A DNA stretch of 64,000 nt from CAVVFX01 sp963747535 (GCA_963747535.1 CAVVFX010000001.1:62001-126000); one strand, 5' to 3'; positions 1 to 9,402 are shown, counted from the first letter of the stretch. Made by a program: numbers and translations. The notes: a model not told the origin generated them from the letters alone.

Positions 1-100
1 ACGAAGCAACCGCCTTTCGACCTTTGGTGGAACCAAACCGGTGCCGCCCGGGCCCCCCATTCGCGCCACCAGTCCAGAGCGCGCTGAGCGCCAGCAAATC

Positions 101-297
101 GTAAAATGCGGAGAATACTCTCAGGCACAACGTTTCAAACACCTGGTTGTTAACCAAAAGGTCCTGAGTTCGATTACGTTTGGGGAGGCAGATAGCTCCG
201 ACTTCGAACTCTCTCTGGCCTTTTGGTTGACAGCAGGCGGCGGCGACTTGCTGGAAATGGCCAATAGCTGGGCAAAGCCGTGCTCTCGAGGCCGCCC
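101..297 (-). repeat. Dispersed repeat, copy A (inverted)
   Basis: The reverse complement of this stretch aligns closely with 37881-38080 and 51019-51215. Shared blocks include the words for 'ggccatttccagcaagtcgc' and 'cggagctatctgcctcccca'. This copy is shorter than the other two, which continue for a further 200 bases. No convincing gene is inside it; the ORFs across it are compositional. It may be a non-autonomous element or the upstream part of a recombinase cassette (see the copy at 51019). Confidence 0.75.
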
Positions 298-1173
298 GGG
301 CGCATCCGTCGGCTGCCCCACGGGCACCTCTTCCAGTGGCCTTTTGGCGTTTCAGCTATCGTGTCTCATACTCTCTGCCGAACGGTGCGCGTTTGGTTAA
401 CACAACGGCGGCAAACTCCGCCCTCCGGCGCGCGTCGATCGCAGTCGGGATCGCGCCGGAAACTTGGCCCTGCGGAATTCAAGCCGTGGGCCATTTATAT
501 TCCCAAGCTCGCCGGCCCCTCAGGCTTCGGCCGGAGGAGGTATTTTTTGTCCGCTTGACAGGCCAGGATGGAGGCCCGAATCACCGGGAGTGCTGGATGC
601 GGGACCCGGACGCCTATGTCGTAGTGACCGAGGTCGTGCGCTGGCACCTCGCTCGGACTCAGTTCACTGCAGCGAAAGTCGCTTTGGTGAAGTTGATCTT
701 TTTGCGGTCTACGCCGGCGGGTTGCAGACTCACTTCGCGGCGGCCATGACGCGCGTCCGGTGCGGCAGCGGGGGCCCGTTAGCGCAACATCTACGTGAGC
801 CACTGCGACGGGCGAGGCGAATGACCGCCGGACGGTGTTAGCGGAGTGCTCGGCCAGCCCCGGTCGTTTTGCGAGCTCGCGCGCCCGAGGGCGACACGCC
901 CCGCTCGCCAGGACGAACCGCCAGCCTGCCCAACTCGCCTCGTCTCGAACTCAGGACGCGATGACGCAGACTGGCGAGAGCATGCTGGGACCAGTCTCGA
1001 CCTTGGCCTCGATCGCGGCCTTCGCCGTCCGCTTATCGACCAAGGGTGACGCACCGCAGGTCTTCCAGACGGAAGTAGGCTCGGCCTGCAGCCGCAATAA
1101 GAAACGGATTTGGAACGGCCAGGTGCCATGGCGGGGGTGCATAAGAACCCGCCCTGGGATAGGATTAAGGAAC
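298..1173. other. No recognisable gene
   Basis: GC-rich DNA with several overlapping short open frames on both strands, none with a recognisable motif, convincing ribosome binding site or gene-like context. I see nothing I can support here. Confidence 0.5.
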
Positions 1174-1431
1174 TTATGAAGGACAGGGCCTATCGCGAAG
1201 AACGGGCTTAATTGTCCGGACGACTTGCTGGACGATTTCCTCAAACGTCGCTATCTCGCAAGCGGCAAGCCGTTCCGTCGTTGCCATCCGCGGGACATTA
1301 TCTCGCATGCGATCGATTTCGTTCAGTTTCGCGGGGATGCGTTGAAGCTATCGAAGGCGTTGCTAGACCATGCGTTCAGTTCTTGCTTCGCTGAGGCGGG
1401 CGCATTCACTTCGACGGGCGGGCCACGATGA
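1174..1431 (+). pseudogene. C-terminal fragment of an AAA-type ATPase
   Basis: The frame opens right after a stop and reads LDDFLKRRYLASGKPFRRCH, then PRDI, an FRGDALKLS segment and a short alpha-helical tail. This CHPRD(I/L) arrangement resembles the C-terminal tail of a family of AAA ATPases I recall from Acidobacteria and related soil bacteria, where the CHPRD motif precedes a four-helix end. The Walker motifs are absent, so only the last 60 to 80 residues remain. The assignment rests on memory of the family pattern. It could instead be an unrelated short gene. Confidence 0.35.
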
Positions 1432-1600
1432 TGAACCCGCACTTCACACTCTCGTATGCCTGCACCGCGTCCCAGCAGTAGAAACCCGAATCCGCGCGCG
1501 CCAGCAGCGTTTTCACCATCTTCGGCACAGCCGCAAACACGATTTGCAGATGAGCCGCGATCTGCTTACCCGTAGGACGGTCGCCATTGCCGAAATCTGC
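1406..1600 (-). pseudogene. IS1380/IS4-type transposase fragment
   Basis: Read on the minus strand, this encodes about 62 residues containing LARADSGFYCWDAVQAYES followed by CGFIIVARPSK and a stop. A RADSGF motif followed by a helix and a beta strand ending in an 'I-V-A-R' run is the central catalytic block of IS1380/IS4-superfamily transposases. Both the N-terminal part and the C-terminal catalytic Glu region are missing, so this is a relic. It ends about 200 bases downstream of the TPR/kinase hybrid gene and overlaps an ATPase fragment on the other strand. Confidence 0.55.
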
Positions 1601-1612
1601 AGATGGGACTCT

Positions 1613-4195
1613 TCAGTTGTGCTGATCTGATGTCAGAAAAATGCGCATTGGCACTAACTCATTTGTTTGTGGTAGCAGGGAGTTCGTCTCGTCTAGTACC
1701 GCTCTTACCTTCCTCATCAGCGATAGCGGCGTATAGGGTTTTTGCAGGAAAGACACCTCCTTTTGAAGAATGCCATGCCGGACCACGGCGTCATCCGTAT
1801 AGCCGCTGGTGAACAGAACTTTCATCTTCAGCAACGCGAGTCGCAGGGCCTCGGCCAATTGTCGGCCACCCACGCGGGGCATCACCACATCCGTCACCAG
1901 CAGGTCGATGGGCCCATGATATACTTCGGCGACCCGCATTGCGTCTTTACCATCGGTCGCTGTCAGAACCTTATAACCATGCGCCTGGAAGGCTTGGAGG
2001 GCCAATCCTCTCACTGCTTTTTCATCTTCGACGAGTAAGATCGTCTCGGCACCACCCATCCACTTGCCGCCGTCGACTGCCTTCAGTGCACTCACTTGCT
2101 CCTGCACCGCGGGAAGGTAAATCTTGAAGGTCGTGCCAACACCCGGCTCGGTATAAACCTCGATGTGACCGTTGCTCTGCTTGATAATGCCGTGGACCAC
2201 AGCCAGCCCCAGCCCTGTTCCTTTCCCGACTTCCTTTGTCGTGAAGAACGGCTCAAAAATGCGGGCTTTCGCTTCGGGCGTCATCCCGCAACCGGTGTCC
2301 GTCGCCGCGAGCATAACGTACTGGCCCGCCTCGATTAGGGGACGGGTCGCGGCATAGTCCCGCTCCCAGGTCACGTTACGAACGCTCTCTCGAAATGAGT
2401 CATTCACGCCCGTTGAGCTCGCTTCGGCGACAGCACGGAAACCGGCGGCTAGAGCCGTGGCGACAGGATCATTCAGTTCGGCAGCTGTCTGCGTAAGTCT
2501 ATTGAGCACCTGCGCGTGCCGGTCTTTCCCTATCTTGCGGTATACCGATTCCAGAGTTACGAGGAGCCTGAAGCGCTGCTCCGCGTAAAGTCCCCGGGAG
2601 CGCAGTAAGCCGAACGCAGCCTCGAGAGCGCGGGCGGCGGGCTCCAATTCGTGAAGAACGGCGTGAGCCGCTGCTATGGAATTGTACACGTCTACTTTCT
2701 CGTCGCTCCCAGAGGAATCCAGCAAAGGACGGAGTAAGGCTAAGCTCTCTTGTGCTCGGCCCAACTCACGCAACACAATTGCAGTGTTTAGCTGGTTCAC
2801 GCGATGCATTCTATGGTCCGAAACCCCGCGCAATAGCTCAGCACATTGCACGTATTGACCAAGCGCCGCCTCGGGATCACCTAAAAGGCGGAAGACATTC
2901 CCCAACTCATTGGTGTAGTCAACCTGAGAATCGAGATCGGTCGGCCAGCAGCCATGCGCTTCAAGGCTCGCCCGAGTGTCGGATAACAACTGCAGGGCAG
3001 CGGTAGCCCGAGAGCGGTCCTTGAGGCGCTGGGCGAAACGGCATGCAACATGAACAGCGTCGGAAGGACGCCCGCGCTCGAGCAGCGTGCGAGTGGCTCC
3101 CGCAACCAGCGACCTGGTTAGATGCGGGTGGCTCTCAAGTACACTTCGCACCAGCCCGTCGATATCCGTCTCGTCGCTCAGCATAGTATCGAGTCGCTGA
3201 GTAATCACTCTCGTAGCTTCGCTATCATCTAGGGACGAGAGGTCCCCGTCGAAGGCTCGGCGCGCCAATACAGCAAAACCATCGAACTTGAGCTCTGATG
3301 CAAGCGCCAATATTGCGTTTAGGCGCGGGTCGTCGTTGTTTGCCTCATCGTTCAGTTTTGCCCACGTACCGAGGAGCAATGACGGCAACACGGTTTCCAT
3401 GGCGAAGGCCAGTGGCACCCGCCAGCCCGACTCAGACACCACATCTGTGCGAAACGCAATCTCGAAGTCGATATAGGCGTTCGTCCACGAGAACTGCATT
3501 GGATTCACTAAGCCTGATGCACGGCACACGGCAGCCATCACGGCAAGCAGGGCATAGGAATTTAACTGCGGATATACCTGGATAATCCGTTCGACGTCTC
3601 TGGCCAAAGTGTCAATGAGCGATTGACTGAGGGCTGAACTGCAGACGGCCTCTGAGACGTGTTGTTCGAGGTCTGGGATGCGGCATTCCTTCACGAGGCG
3701 ATCGGCCGTCCACGATGTCCAAAGCATGAGCACTTCGCCAAGCATTTCGTCGATCGTTGAGGCGAGCCATTGCTCATAGTCGACACCCTCTTTGCGTTCT
3801 CCTCCAATCAGCAGGAAAACGCCACGAAATCGGGCGACTTCGCGCTCAATTTCAGCCATATGTTGGGCATCGGGAACGAACACGAGTTCCATCGGCACGA
3901 AGCCGTCGCGCACCAACCGCAAGGAAGCCCAGAAGGATGGTGTGAGCTTGTCGCAATTCTCCTCACACCACCGTTTCGTGCCCTCGTTTCCATCGGCGAT
4001 GGCAGCCCGCCAGCATTCGATGATCGGCACCGCCAGACGGCCCAACTTGTAACCAATCTCGCGACTGAATTCGTCTGCGTCGGTCAGCACCCGAACACTC
4101 CAGCCCTCGTTCCGGGCGTCGGGAAAGCTTGCGTCGGCGCCGAGAAGTCCCGGCAATTGTTCCGCCCATTTCGGTGGGTAGTAGCAGATTGTCAA
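1613..4195 (-). CDS. TPR protein fused to truncated histidine-kinase catalytic domain and receiver domain
   Basis: The 860-residue product has three parts. Residues 1 to about 610 are helical, TPR-like and of unknown function. Residues about 625-700 are the C-terminal half of a GHKL ATPase domain: DTGCGM (G1 box), FEPFFTTKEVGKGTGLGL (F and G2 boxes). Residues about 717-845 are a response-regulator receiver with the LLVEDE acidic pair, the phospho-acceptor Asp in LLVTDVVMP and the conserved Lys in FLQKPYT. The DHp/H-box and the N-box are absent, so it cannot be a normal kinase. The stretch before the G1 box matches what precedes it in hybrid kinases, so the join lies near residue 615. The start is uncertain: a second frame from 4256 (MWENANAGAEKIV) may be the true N terminus, with a frameshift near 4190. 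Probably a recombination product. Confidence 0.7.
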   Translation of the reverse strand: MTICYYPPKWAEQLPGLLGADASFPDARNEGWSVRVLTDADEFSREIGYKLGRLAVPIIECWRAAIADGNEGTKRWCEENCDKLTPSFWASLRLVRDGFVPMELVFVPDAQHMAEIEREVARFRGVFLLIGGERKEGVDYEQWLASTIDEMLGEVLMLWTSWTADRLVKECRIPDLEQHVSEAVCSSALSQSLIDTLARDVERIIQVYPQLNSYALLAVMAAVCRASGLVNPMQFSWTNAYIDFEIAFRTDVVSESGWRVPLAFAMETVLPSLLLGTWAKLNDEANNDDPRLNAILALASELKFDGFAVLARRAFDGDLSSLDDSEATRVITQRLDTMLSDETDIDGLVRSVLESHPHLTRSLVAGATRTLLERGRPSDAVHVACRFAQRLKDRSRATAALQLLSDTRASLEAHGCWPTDLDSQVDYTNELGNVFRLLGDPEAALGQYVQCAELLRGVSDHRMHRVNQLNTAIVLRELGRAQESLALLRPLLDSSGSDEKVDVYNSIAAAHAVLHELEPAARALEAAFGLLRSRGLYAEQRFRLLVTLESVYRKIGKDRHAQVLNRLTQTAAELNDPVATALAAGFRAVAEASSTGVNDSFRESVRNVTWERDYAATRPLIEAGQYVMLAATDTGCGMTPEAKARIFEPFFTTKEVGKGTGLGLAVVHGIIKQSNGHIEVYTEPGVGTTFKIYLPAVQEQVSALKAVDGGKWMGGAETILLVEDEKAVRGLALQAFQAHGYKVLTATDGKDAMRVAEVYHGPIDLLVTDVVMPRVGGRQLAEALRLALLKMKVLFTSGYTDDAVVRHGILQKEVSFLQKPYTPLSLMRKVRAVLDETNSLLPQTNELVPMRIFLTSDQHN

Positions 4196-4369
4196 GCGCA
4201 GCGTTCGTGTAACGGGTCACGATTTTCTCGGCGCCCGCGTTGGCGTTTTCCCACATTGATCCCCGGCTAAGCCGGCGCGATTCCGCCCGGGAGGCGTATC
4301 GGAAACTGACTGGTGCGCGGGATCGTGAGCATCTATCCCATCATGCGCAGGCCATGCGAAGAATTCTCC

Positions 4370-4623
4370 AGACCTATTTCTGGTAGGAATAGGTCTGCCC
4401 CTCGTCGCGGCCAACAGAATCACACGGTTACGCTGTTCCGGGCGTCCGTCACTGGAGAACCGTTGGCCCCCTATTCCAGCCAGGAATAGGTCGTCGGTCC
4501 GGGAGCAAAAGCTCTAACACTTGTAGGATGCTCAAAGGAAACGCGGGAGAACGGCAAATTCTCCCGCGTTGAGCGACCTGGGAACGCAACTCCCAGGAGA
4601 AAGGACAGACCCATATGGGTCTG
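4370..4623. repeat. Array of five inverted repeats upstream of a transposon operon
   Basis: Five inverted repeats follow one another: 4370-4396 (9-bp arms agacctatt/aataggtct), 4470-4490 (8-bp arms cctattcc/ggaatagg), 4542-4568 (10-bp arms cgcgggagaa/ttctcccgcg), 4577-4597 (7-bp arms cctggga/tcccagg) and 4606-4623 (perfect 18-bp palindrome). The first two share the core cctatt/aatagg. Such arrays may be transposase binding sites at a transposon end, or a structured leader before the DUF6431 gene. Which one cannot be told from sequence alone. Confidence 0.6.
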
Positions 4624-4634
4624 CCACCTACACA

Positions 4635-5261
4635 ATGCAAATCCTACACCCATTTGCCGGGTCCGTCCAGCAATACGAGCAGCAACTCGACGACATCGAT
4701 CTCCACCGGCCGCGCCACTGTCCGCAATGCCAAACCCAACGGCCGCTCACCGCACACGGCTTTTACACCCGCACGCTGACGTGCCTGAACTTCGATGGCT
4801 CGTTGCGCGTGCGCCGCTACTTATGTCTCGCTTGCCGGCGCACGGTGTCGTTGCTGCCTGAATTCGTGCTGCCATACTTGCGGTCCAGTATCACGGTGAT
4901 CGCGCTGGTCCTCACTGCACGTCTGCTGGAAAACAAGCTCTGGCAATCCGTCACCGCGACGCTATTGTTCGCGATGACTTATCAGCGAGGCCAGTTCTGG
5001 GTCCGGCGCTTTCGCCGACAAGCTGAGCCTCTCTGCGTCGCGTTGGCGGCGTTGACCGAACCCGCACCCGCGCCGGGCTTTGTCCAGCGGGCCTTGTGCA
5101 TGCTCGCCGCCACGCGCTGGATTCCAGCCCACCGCTTCCTTTTCTCCCAACTGCGCAGTCACCTGCTGGGCTGGCCGCGCAGTCTCGCTCCGCGCGGTCT
5201 TCGCGCCGCAGTCTCCGCCCCGCCGGAATCGGGCGAGCGTCCCCACACAACACTTGTCTAG
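4635..5261 (+). CDS. DUF6431-type zinc-ribbon protein of transposon
   Basis: The protein of about 208 residues starts MQILHPFAGSV. The frame is open upstream to 4569, but that part overlaps the hairpin array. Near residue 30 it has CPQCQ, and about 45 residues later YLCLACRRT, together a four-Cys zinc ribbon. The middle is helical with hydrophobic stretches. This matches the small Zn-ribbon proteins (DUF6431) found immediately 5' of integrase-core transposases. A DNA-binding or target-recognition role, by analogy with TniQ/TnsD, is inference. The last 60 residues are Pro/Arg-rich and may not be native, because the next gene begins only 47 bases downstream. Confidence 0.6.
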   Translation: MQILHPFAGSVQQYEQQLDDIDLHRPRHCPQCQTQRPLTAHGFYTRTLTCLNFDGSLRVRRYLCLACRRTVSLLPEFVLPYLRSSITVIALVLTARLLENKLWQSVTATLLFAMTYQRGQFWVRRFRRQAEPLCVALAALTEPAPAPGFVQRALCMLAATRWIPAHRFLFSQLRSHLLGWPRSLAPRGLRAAVSAPPESGERPHTTLV

Positions 5262-5308
5262 CCTCCAGGCCCATGCTCACCTTACGCTCTTCAACAGGAG
5301 AGAAAAAG

Positions 5309-6544
5309 ATGGACGACAAAGCCGAAAAAATCGCGCTTTTTCGCTACGGATTAATCGCGCCGCTGGTTTTGGAAACACTGCCCAGAGGCGAGCTCACGCG
5401 ACGCGCCCAGGAAGTTGCGGCCCGTTGCTATGACATTCCCTATTCCCGCCGCACCTCGGTATCCACCGACACCTTGCTCGAATGGACGTTGCAGTATCGC
5501 CGCCACGGCTTCACGGCGCTGGCTCCCAAACCACGCCAGGATCGCGGACAAACTCGCGTCATCCCCGCCGCTACCGCCGCATTGATCGAACGGCTCCAGC
5601 GCGAGAATCCGCATCGTACCGGTACGGCTTTGTTGCGGGAACTGGCCCTGCCCGACGAGCAGGAGATCTCGGCCTCCACGCTGTATCGCTTTCTGCGAGC
5701 CCACGGACTTACCGCCCGTCAGTTGCTCGCCGCCGACGCGACCGCGCGCAAAAAGTTCGAAGTCGAGTTTGCCAATCAACTCTGGCAATCCGATATGCTG
5801 TTTGGTCCGTATGTCCAGCGGCCCGGCGGCGGGAAATTGCAGGTCTTCCTGCAGGCCACGCTCGACGATGCCAGCCGACTGATCCCGCACGCCCAGTTCT
5901 ACCCCAACCAGGGCCTTGATGCTTTCCTCGATTGTCTGCGCCACGCCATCGCCTCGCGTGGCGTGCCGGTCCGCCTGTACATGGACAACGGCAAGATTTA
6001 TCGCTCGATTCAACTGGCGCGCATCGCGGCATCGCTCGGCACGCTGATTGTGCATACGCCTCCCTATCAACCCGAAGGGCGTGGCAAGATCGAACGTTTC
6101 TTTCGCTCGGTTCGCGAACAGTTTCTGGCGGGCCTCGATCCGAAACAGACGCTGACGCTGGAACAGTTGAACGAACGTCTGTGGCATTGGATCGACACCG
6201 TCTACCATTGCCGCGAACACAGCACCTTACAATCGACTCCGCTGCTGCGCTGGCAGCGCGATATCGAACACGTCCGCCAACTACCTCCGTGGACCGATCT
6301 ACGCCGCCTGTTCTTTCATCGCCTGGATCGTCTGGTGCGCCGCGATTGCACCTTTCTGCTGCATAACCGATTCTTTGAAGCGCCGCCGCACCTGGCCGGC
6401 AAACGCATTGAGGCGCGCTTCGATCCGCTCGATCTGAACGAAGTGGACATTTACTTCGAAGGGCAGGAGCACGGCACCGCGCGCCTGGTGGACCCGGTGC
6501 TGAACGGTCAACTGCCTCCACCTCTTCTTAAGGAGCATCGGTAG
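5309..6544 (+). CDS. Integrase-core (DDE) transposase
   Basis: The ATG at 5309 has an AGGAG nine bases upstream and is preferred over the longer open frame from 5096, which overlaps the preceding gene. The 411-residue protein has an N-terminal HTH region (LLEWTLQYRRHGFTAL), a second HTH (STLYRFLRAHGLT), an rve-type core with the first Asp in WQSDMLFGPY, the second in YMDNGKIY and the Glu in GRGKIERFFRSVREQ, and a C-terminal beta-rich Mu-type domain (FEAPPHLAGKRIEARFDP). It is the catalytic strand-transfer enzyme of the element. The next gene starts two bases after its stop, which suggests translational coupling. Confidence 0.85.
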   Translation: MDDKAEKIALFRYGLIAPLVLETLPRGELTRRAQEVAARCYDIPYSRRTSVSTDTLLEWTLQYRRHGFTALAPKPRQDRGQTRVIPAATAALIERLQRENPHRTGTALLRELALPDEQEISASTLYRFLRAHGLTARQLLAADATARKKFEVEFANQLWQSDMLFGPYVQRPGGGKLQVFLQATLDDASRLIPHAQFYPNQGLDAFLDCLRHAIASRGVPVRLYMDNGKIYRSIQLARIAASLGTLIVHTPPYQPEGRGKIERFFRSVREQFLAGLDPKQTLTLEQLNERLWHWIDTVYHCREHSTLQSTPLLRWQRDIEHVRQLPPWTDLRRLFFHRLDRLVRRDCTFLLHNRFFEAPPHLAGKRIEARFDPLDLNEVDIYFEGQEHGTARLVDPVLNGQLPPPLLKEHR

Positions 6545-6546
6545 CC

Positions 6547-7347
6547 ATGTGGGAGTCCTTCTTCGGTTTCAAGAAACAGCCGTTTTCCGACAGCCCCGAC
6601 GTCAAGCAACTGTTTGCTTCGCAGGCCTGGAATCAACTCAAGACCCGCTTCGAGTTTCTGGCCCAGCATCATGGTGCGGGTCTGCTCACCGGCGAAGTGG
6701 GTGCGGGCAAGTCTACCGCGGCGCGCGCTTTCACGGCCTCACTCAATCCCAATCAGTACAAGATTCTCTACGTGCACTTTGCCACCGGCTCGGCGCTGGA
6801 TCTATTGCGTCAGGTGGCTCTCGAACTGGATCTTGAACCAGCCCACCACCGGGGCGATTTAGCACGCCAGATCGCCGGCGCTGTGGTGCGTCTGCACCAG
6901 AGTAAGAAACAGCATCCCATTCTGATCTGCGACGAAGCTCAGTTGCTGCCGCATGCGGCCCTGGAACAACTGCCGCTGCTGTTGAACTTCGATATGGATT
7001 CTTCGCGTTATCTGACGCTTCTGCTGGTCGGTCAGCCGCTGCTGCGCCGCACGCTATCGCTTCAGATGCATGAAGCGTTACGTCAACGCATCGGCGTACA
7101 GTATCACCTCGAAGGACTCTCGCGCGAGGAGTTCGACGCCTACCTCGCGCATCAACTGAAAGCCTCCGGCGTCACGCAACCGTTGTTTGACGAGACCGCG
7201 CGCCAGGCTTTATATCAGGCGACCAAAGGTATCTTGCGCAAGGTCAACAAACTCGCCTTGACGGCCTTGCGACTGGCCGCTGCACGCAAGGCTTCCGGGG
7301 TGGATGAAGCCATTCTGCTGGATGCCGTGCAGGAGGCTCTGCTATGA
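6547..7347 (+). CDS. ExeA/TniB-like AAA ATPase of transposon
   Basis: The 266-residue protein opens MWESFFGFKKQPFSDSPDV, the signature N terminus of ExeA/GspA-type AAA proteins. Walker A is GEVGAGKST near residues 47-55, Walker B is ILICDEAQLL near 121-130, a sensor region lies in LTLLLVGQP, and the arginine-finger region is in LRQRIGVQYHLEGLS. A C-terminal four-helix lid follows. TnsC/TniB/MuB-type ATPases select the target and activate the DDE transposase. Its place directly after the transposase supports that role. It overlaps the next gene by four bases (ATGA). Confidence 0.85.
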   Translation: MWESFFGFKKQPFSDSPDVKQLFASQAWNQLKTRFEFLAQHHGAGLLTGEVGAGKSTAARAFTASLNPNQYKILYVHFATGSALDLLRQVALELDLEPAHHRGDLARQIAGAVVRLHQSKKQHPILICDEAQLLPHAALEQLPLLLNFDMDSSRYLTLLLVGQPLLRRTLSLQMHEALRQRIGVQYHLEGLSREEFDAYLAHQLKASGVTQPLFDETARQALYQATKGILRKVNKLALTALRLAAARKASGVDEAILLDAVQEALL

Positions 7348-8354
7348 GCAACGCCGCGAATGGAGCCGCGCGTAAGCCGGCGCCTCCTGCATCCGTACTT
7401 TCTTTGGGCCAGTTGATCGAACAGCAGCCCAGTTCGCCACCGGCCGGCTGGATCGAACCCGGACTGCTGCCCGCGCAGGGCATTCTGTTTGTGGGTGGCG
7501 AACCCAAGGTCGGCAAGAGCTTGCTGGTGGCCAATCTGGCGCTCGCGCTCGCCGCCGGTCAGGACCGCGCCGGCTTTACCATACCGGCTGCCCGTCGCGT
7601 CCTCGTCTGTCAGTTCGAACTGCCCACTGCGCAGTTCGTTTCCCGTTTGGCGTCCATGCGCCGGACAGTGGGTTCGGCCGCCGATCAGCACTTGTTGGTT
7701 GATACGCGCGCCAGTGGACACCTGCTCAGCGCGCCGCAGGGATTCAGTCATTTTCTCCACGCTGCCCGCGCAGCTGCTGCCGAAGTGATCGTCTTGGACC
7801 CGTTGTACTCGGCGCATGATCAGGACGAAAATGATACGCGCTCTATGGCCGCGTTGTGCCAGAGCTTGCTGCGTCTGCGCGAAGCTTCTAAAGCGGCGCT
7901 GATCGTAGTGCATCATGTCCGCAAGTCGATCACTCGCGACGAGGTGGGCAGCGCCTTCCGCGGGTCTTCGGCGTTGCACGCCGTGGGCGATAGTTACCTG
8001 CTGCTGACCAAACCTTCGCCACAGTTCAACACTCTCGAACTGCGCTTCCAGTTCCGTTACGCCGTGGCGCAGCCTCCGCGCTTGCTGCAACTCGATCCGC
8101 ATACGCTGTGGTTCTCCGCAGCTGGGTCGCCGTCAACCGCAGAGTCCGCCAACCGGCGTAAGGTGGAACGTTCCGACGTCACCTCAGCGCTGACACAGGT
8201 TGGACCGGCGGCACGCTACAACCAACTGCGCGAGCAAATCATGCAGCGCTCGGAATGTTCCAAGCGAACCGCGCAGTTGGCCATCGCGGACGCCTGCCAG
8301 CAAGGCTGGATTGTACAGGACAACGGTTGCTATCGGCTACCGTTACAGAGTTAG
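7344..8354 (+). CDS. RepA/AAA_25-type RecA-fold ATPase of transposon
   Basis: The 336-residue protein carries Walker A GGEPKVGKSLL near residues 50-60, a hydrophobic Walker B strand VIVLDPLYS near 148-156, and an HH motif IVVHHVRKS near 188-196. This is the RecA-fold arrangement of plasmid RepA/RegA-like helicases (AAA_25). The last 60 residues form a winged-helix-like segment (AARYNQLREQIMQRSECS). Its role in transposition is unknown. It could remodel DNA at the target or load a replisome. Because it overlaps the TniB-like gene, its production is probably coupled to the rest of the element. Confidence 0.8.
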   Translation: MSNAANGAARKPAPPASVLSLGQLIEQQPSSPPAGWIEPGLLPAQGILFVGGEPKVGKSLLVANLALALAAGQDRAGFTIPAARRVLVCQFELPTAQFVSRLASMRRTVGSAADQHLLVDTRASGHLLSAPQGFSHFLHAARAAAAEVIVLDPLYSAHDQDENDTRSMAALCQSLLRLREASKAALIVVHHVRKSITRDEVGSAFRGSSALHAVGDSYLLLTKPSPQFNTLELRFQFRYAVAQPPRLLQLDPHTLWFSAAGSPSTAESANRRKVERSDVTSALTQVGPAARYNQLREQIMQRSECSKRTAQLAIADACQQGWIVQDNGCYRLPLQS

Positions 8355-8451
8355 TTGTCACGTTATTGATCTATCCGCGAGGGGTCGCGCCCGAGCGGAT
8401 GCCCAAGGCCGATGCGACGGGGCTGGCTCCGAAGAAATCGGCTTACGAGAG

Positions 8452-8484
8452 ACCCTCCGGTGCACTCATCGTGTGCCGGAGGGT
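8452..8484 (+). terminator. Strong hairpin, probable rho-independent terminator
   Basis: The arms accctccggtgcac and gtgtgccggagggt pair around a five-base loop and are followed by ttcgtt. It sits 98 bases past the RepA-like ATPase, so it probably ends the transposon operon. A second perfect hairpin (8-bp arms, 8624-8646) lies further on. Both could also be structural transposon-end elements. Confidence 0.65.
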
Positions 8485-9402
8485 TTCGTTATTCGTAGCA
8501 ACTGCTCTGCATCGGGCGCAGCGCCAATTATCACTGTCAGCCTTTCTGAAGGGGTTCAACGAAAACCCTAATTTCATCGGTGAAGTCTCTGAGCGGAGGC
8601 CTTGGGCTATAAAACGCGAAGACCGCCCGGCCGTTTTTGCCGGGCGCTCCAAATCCCGCCTTTGATGCCTGGGATACCGCAGTCTGCCTATACGGGCGAG
8701 TATCCTATCCTGACCTAGCTCCAACATCGACATCCCGAGCCGACACCAATCTGACCAACCAGCCCGGAATTATTGTGAGAATGCTGGGGACAAACATCGC
8801 GACCCGTTACACGTTCGAATCAAGCACTGCGCGCTCGACTCGTACTCAGTGTTGCGTCCGCATTGTGGGCAGCTAACGTAGCGTGGGCCGACCGCAAGGA
8901 AGAACCGGACCATCTCGAGGTCCTCGGGGAAGGACGCCCCGACAACTCGCATCTCAGATCGGGATTCGAGGAGGCGAAAACCGCATCCCGGTGTGGAGCA
9001 GACCAACGGATCCCGCATGCAGACGATAGTATCAGCAGAGCCGGGTGCGCGTCCGATGGTTGCTCCTACCTGGGGTCGAATCGTCCGGCACTTCGACGGT
9101 CGGCTTGCCAAGATGCCGCTTCCGGAACGTGCAAATTCATGCGATTTAGATCATCATTGCTCGATATTCCATACTACTCTTTGCGGCGTCGGGTGGCTCG
9201 GTCGGAAGCCCGCTCCCAGCGGAGCACATCAACGACCTTGCGCTTTCGCCGAATGGCATTACAGACAAGGATGATCCCGACCAATGAGGTCCGAGCGGTT
9301 CGCAATCGATACAACCCATGAAGCGTTCACCTTGGCAGCACTCGGCCCGCGACGAATTCAGGCATCGGAACTCGCGTATCAGCAAGACGCCCAGCTTCCG
9401 GG
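8485..9402. other. No recognisable gene
   Basis: Apart from the 8624-8646 hairpin I see no supported feature. A minus-strand frame at 8770-9111 contains a CPQCG motif, but it lacks a paired second cysteine knuckle and a clear start. Confidence 0.4.

Larger units (their letters stand above)
4370..8646 (+). mobile_element. Four-gene transposon with DDE transposase and two ATPases (ends not defined)
   Basis: A compact rightward operon encodes a Zn-ribbon DUF6431 protein, an integrase-core DDE transposase, an ExeA/TniB-like AAA ATPase and a RepA/AAA_25-like ATPase with a C-terminal winged-helix tail. Gene spacing is 47 bp, 2 bp and a 4-bp overlap. The arrangement of transposase followed by an AAA regulator recalls Tn7/Tn5053/Mu-type elements. 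The extra RecA-like ATPase is not part of the classical sets. The extent given spans the hairpin arrays on both sides (4370-4623 and 8373-8646). I could not find matching terminal repeats or a target duplication. Confidence 0.6.

Noticed and set aside
41..841. Several overlapping open frames on both strands at the left edge
   Set aside because: No motif or ribosome site; part overlies the dispersed repeat that recurs in other frames elsewhere.
8770..9111. Minus-strand frame with CPQCG motif
   Set aside because: Only one clear Cys pair, no good start and no gene-like neighbours.
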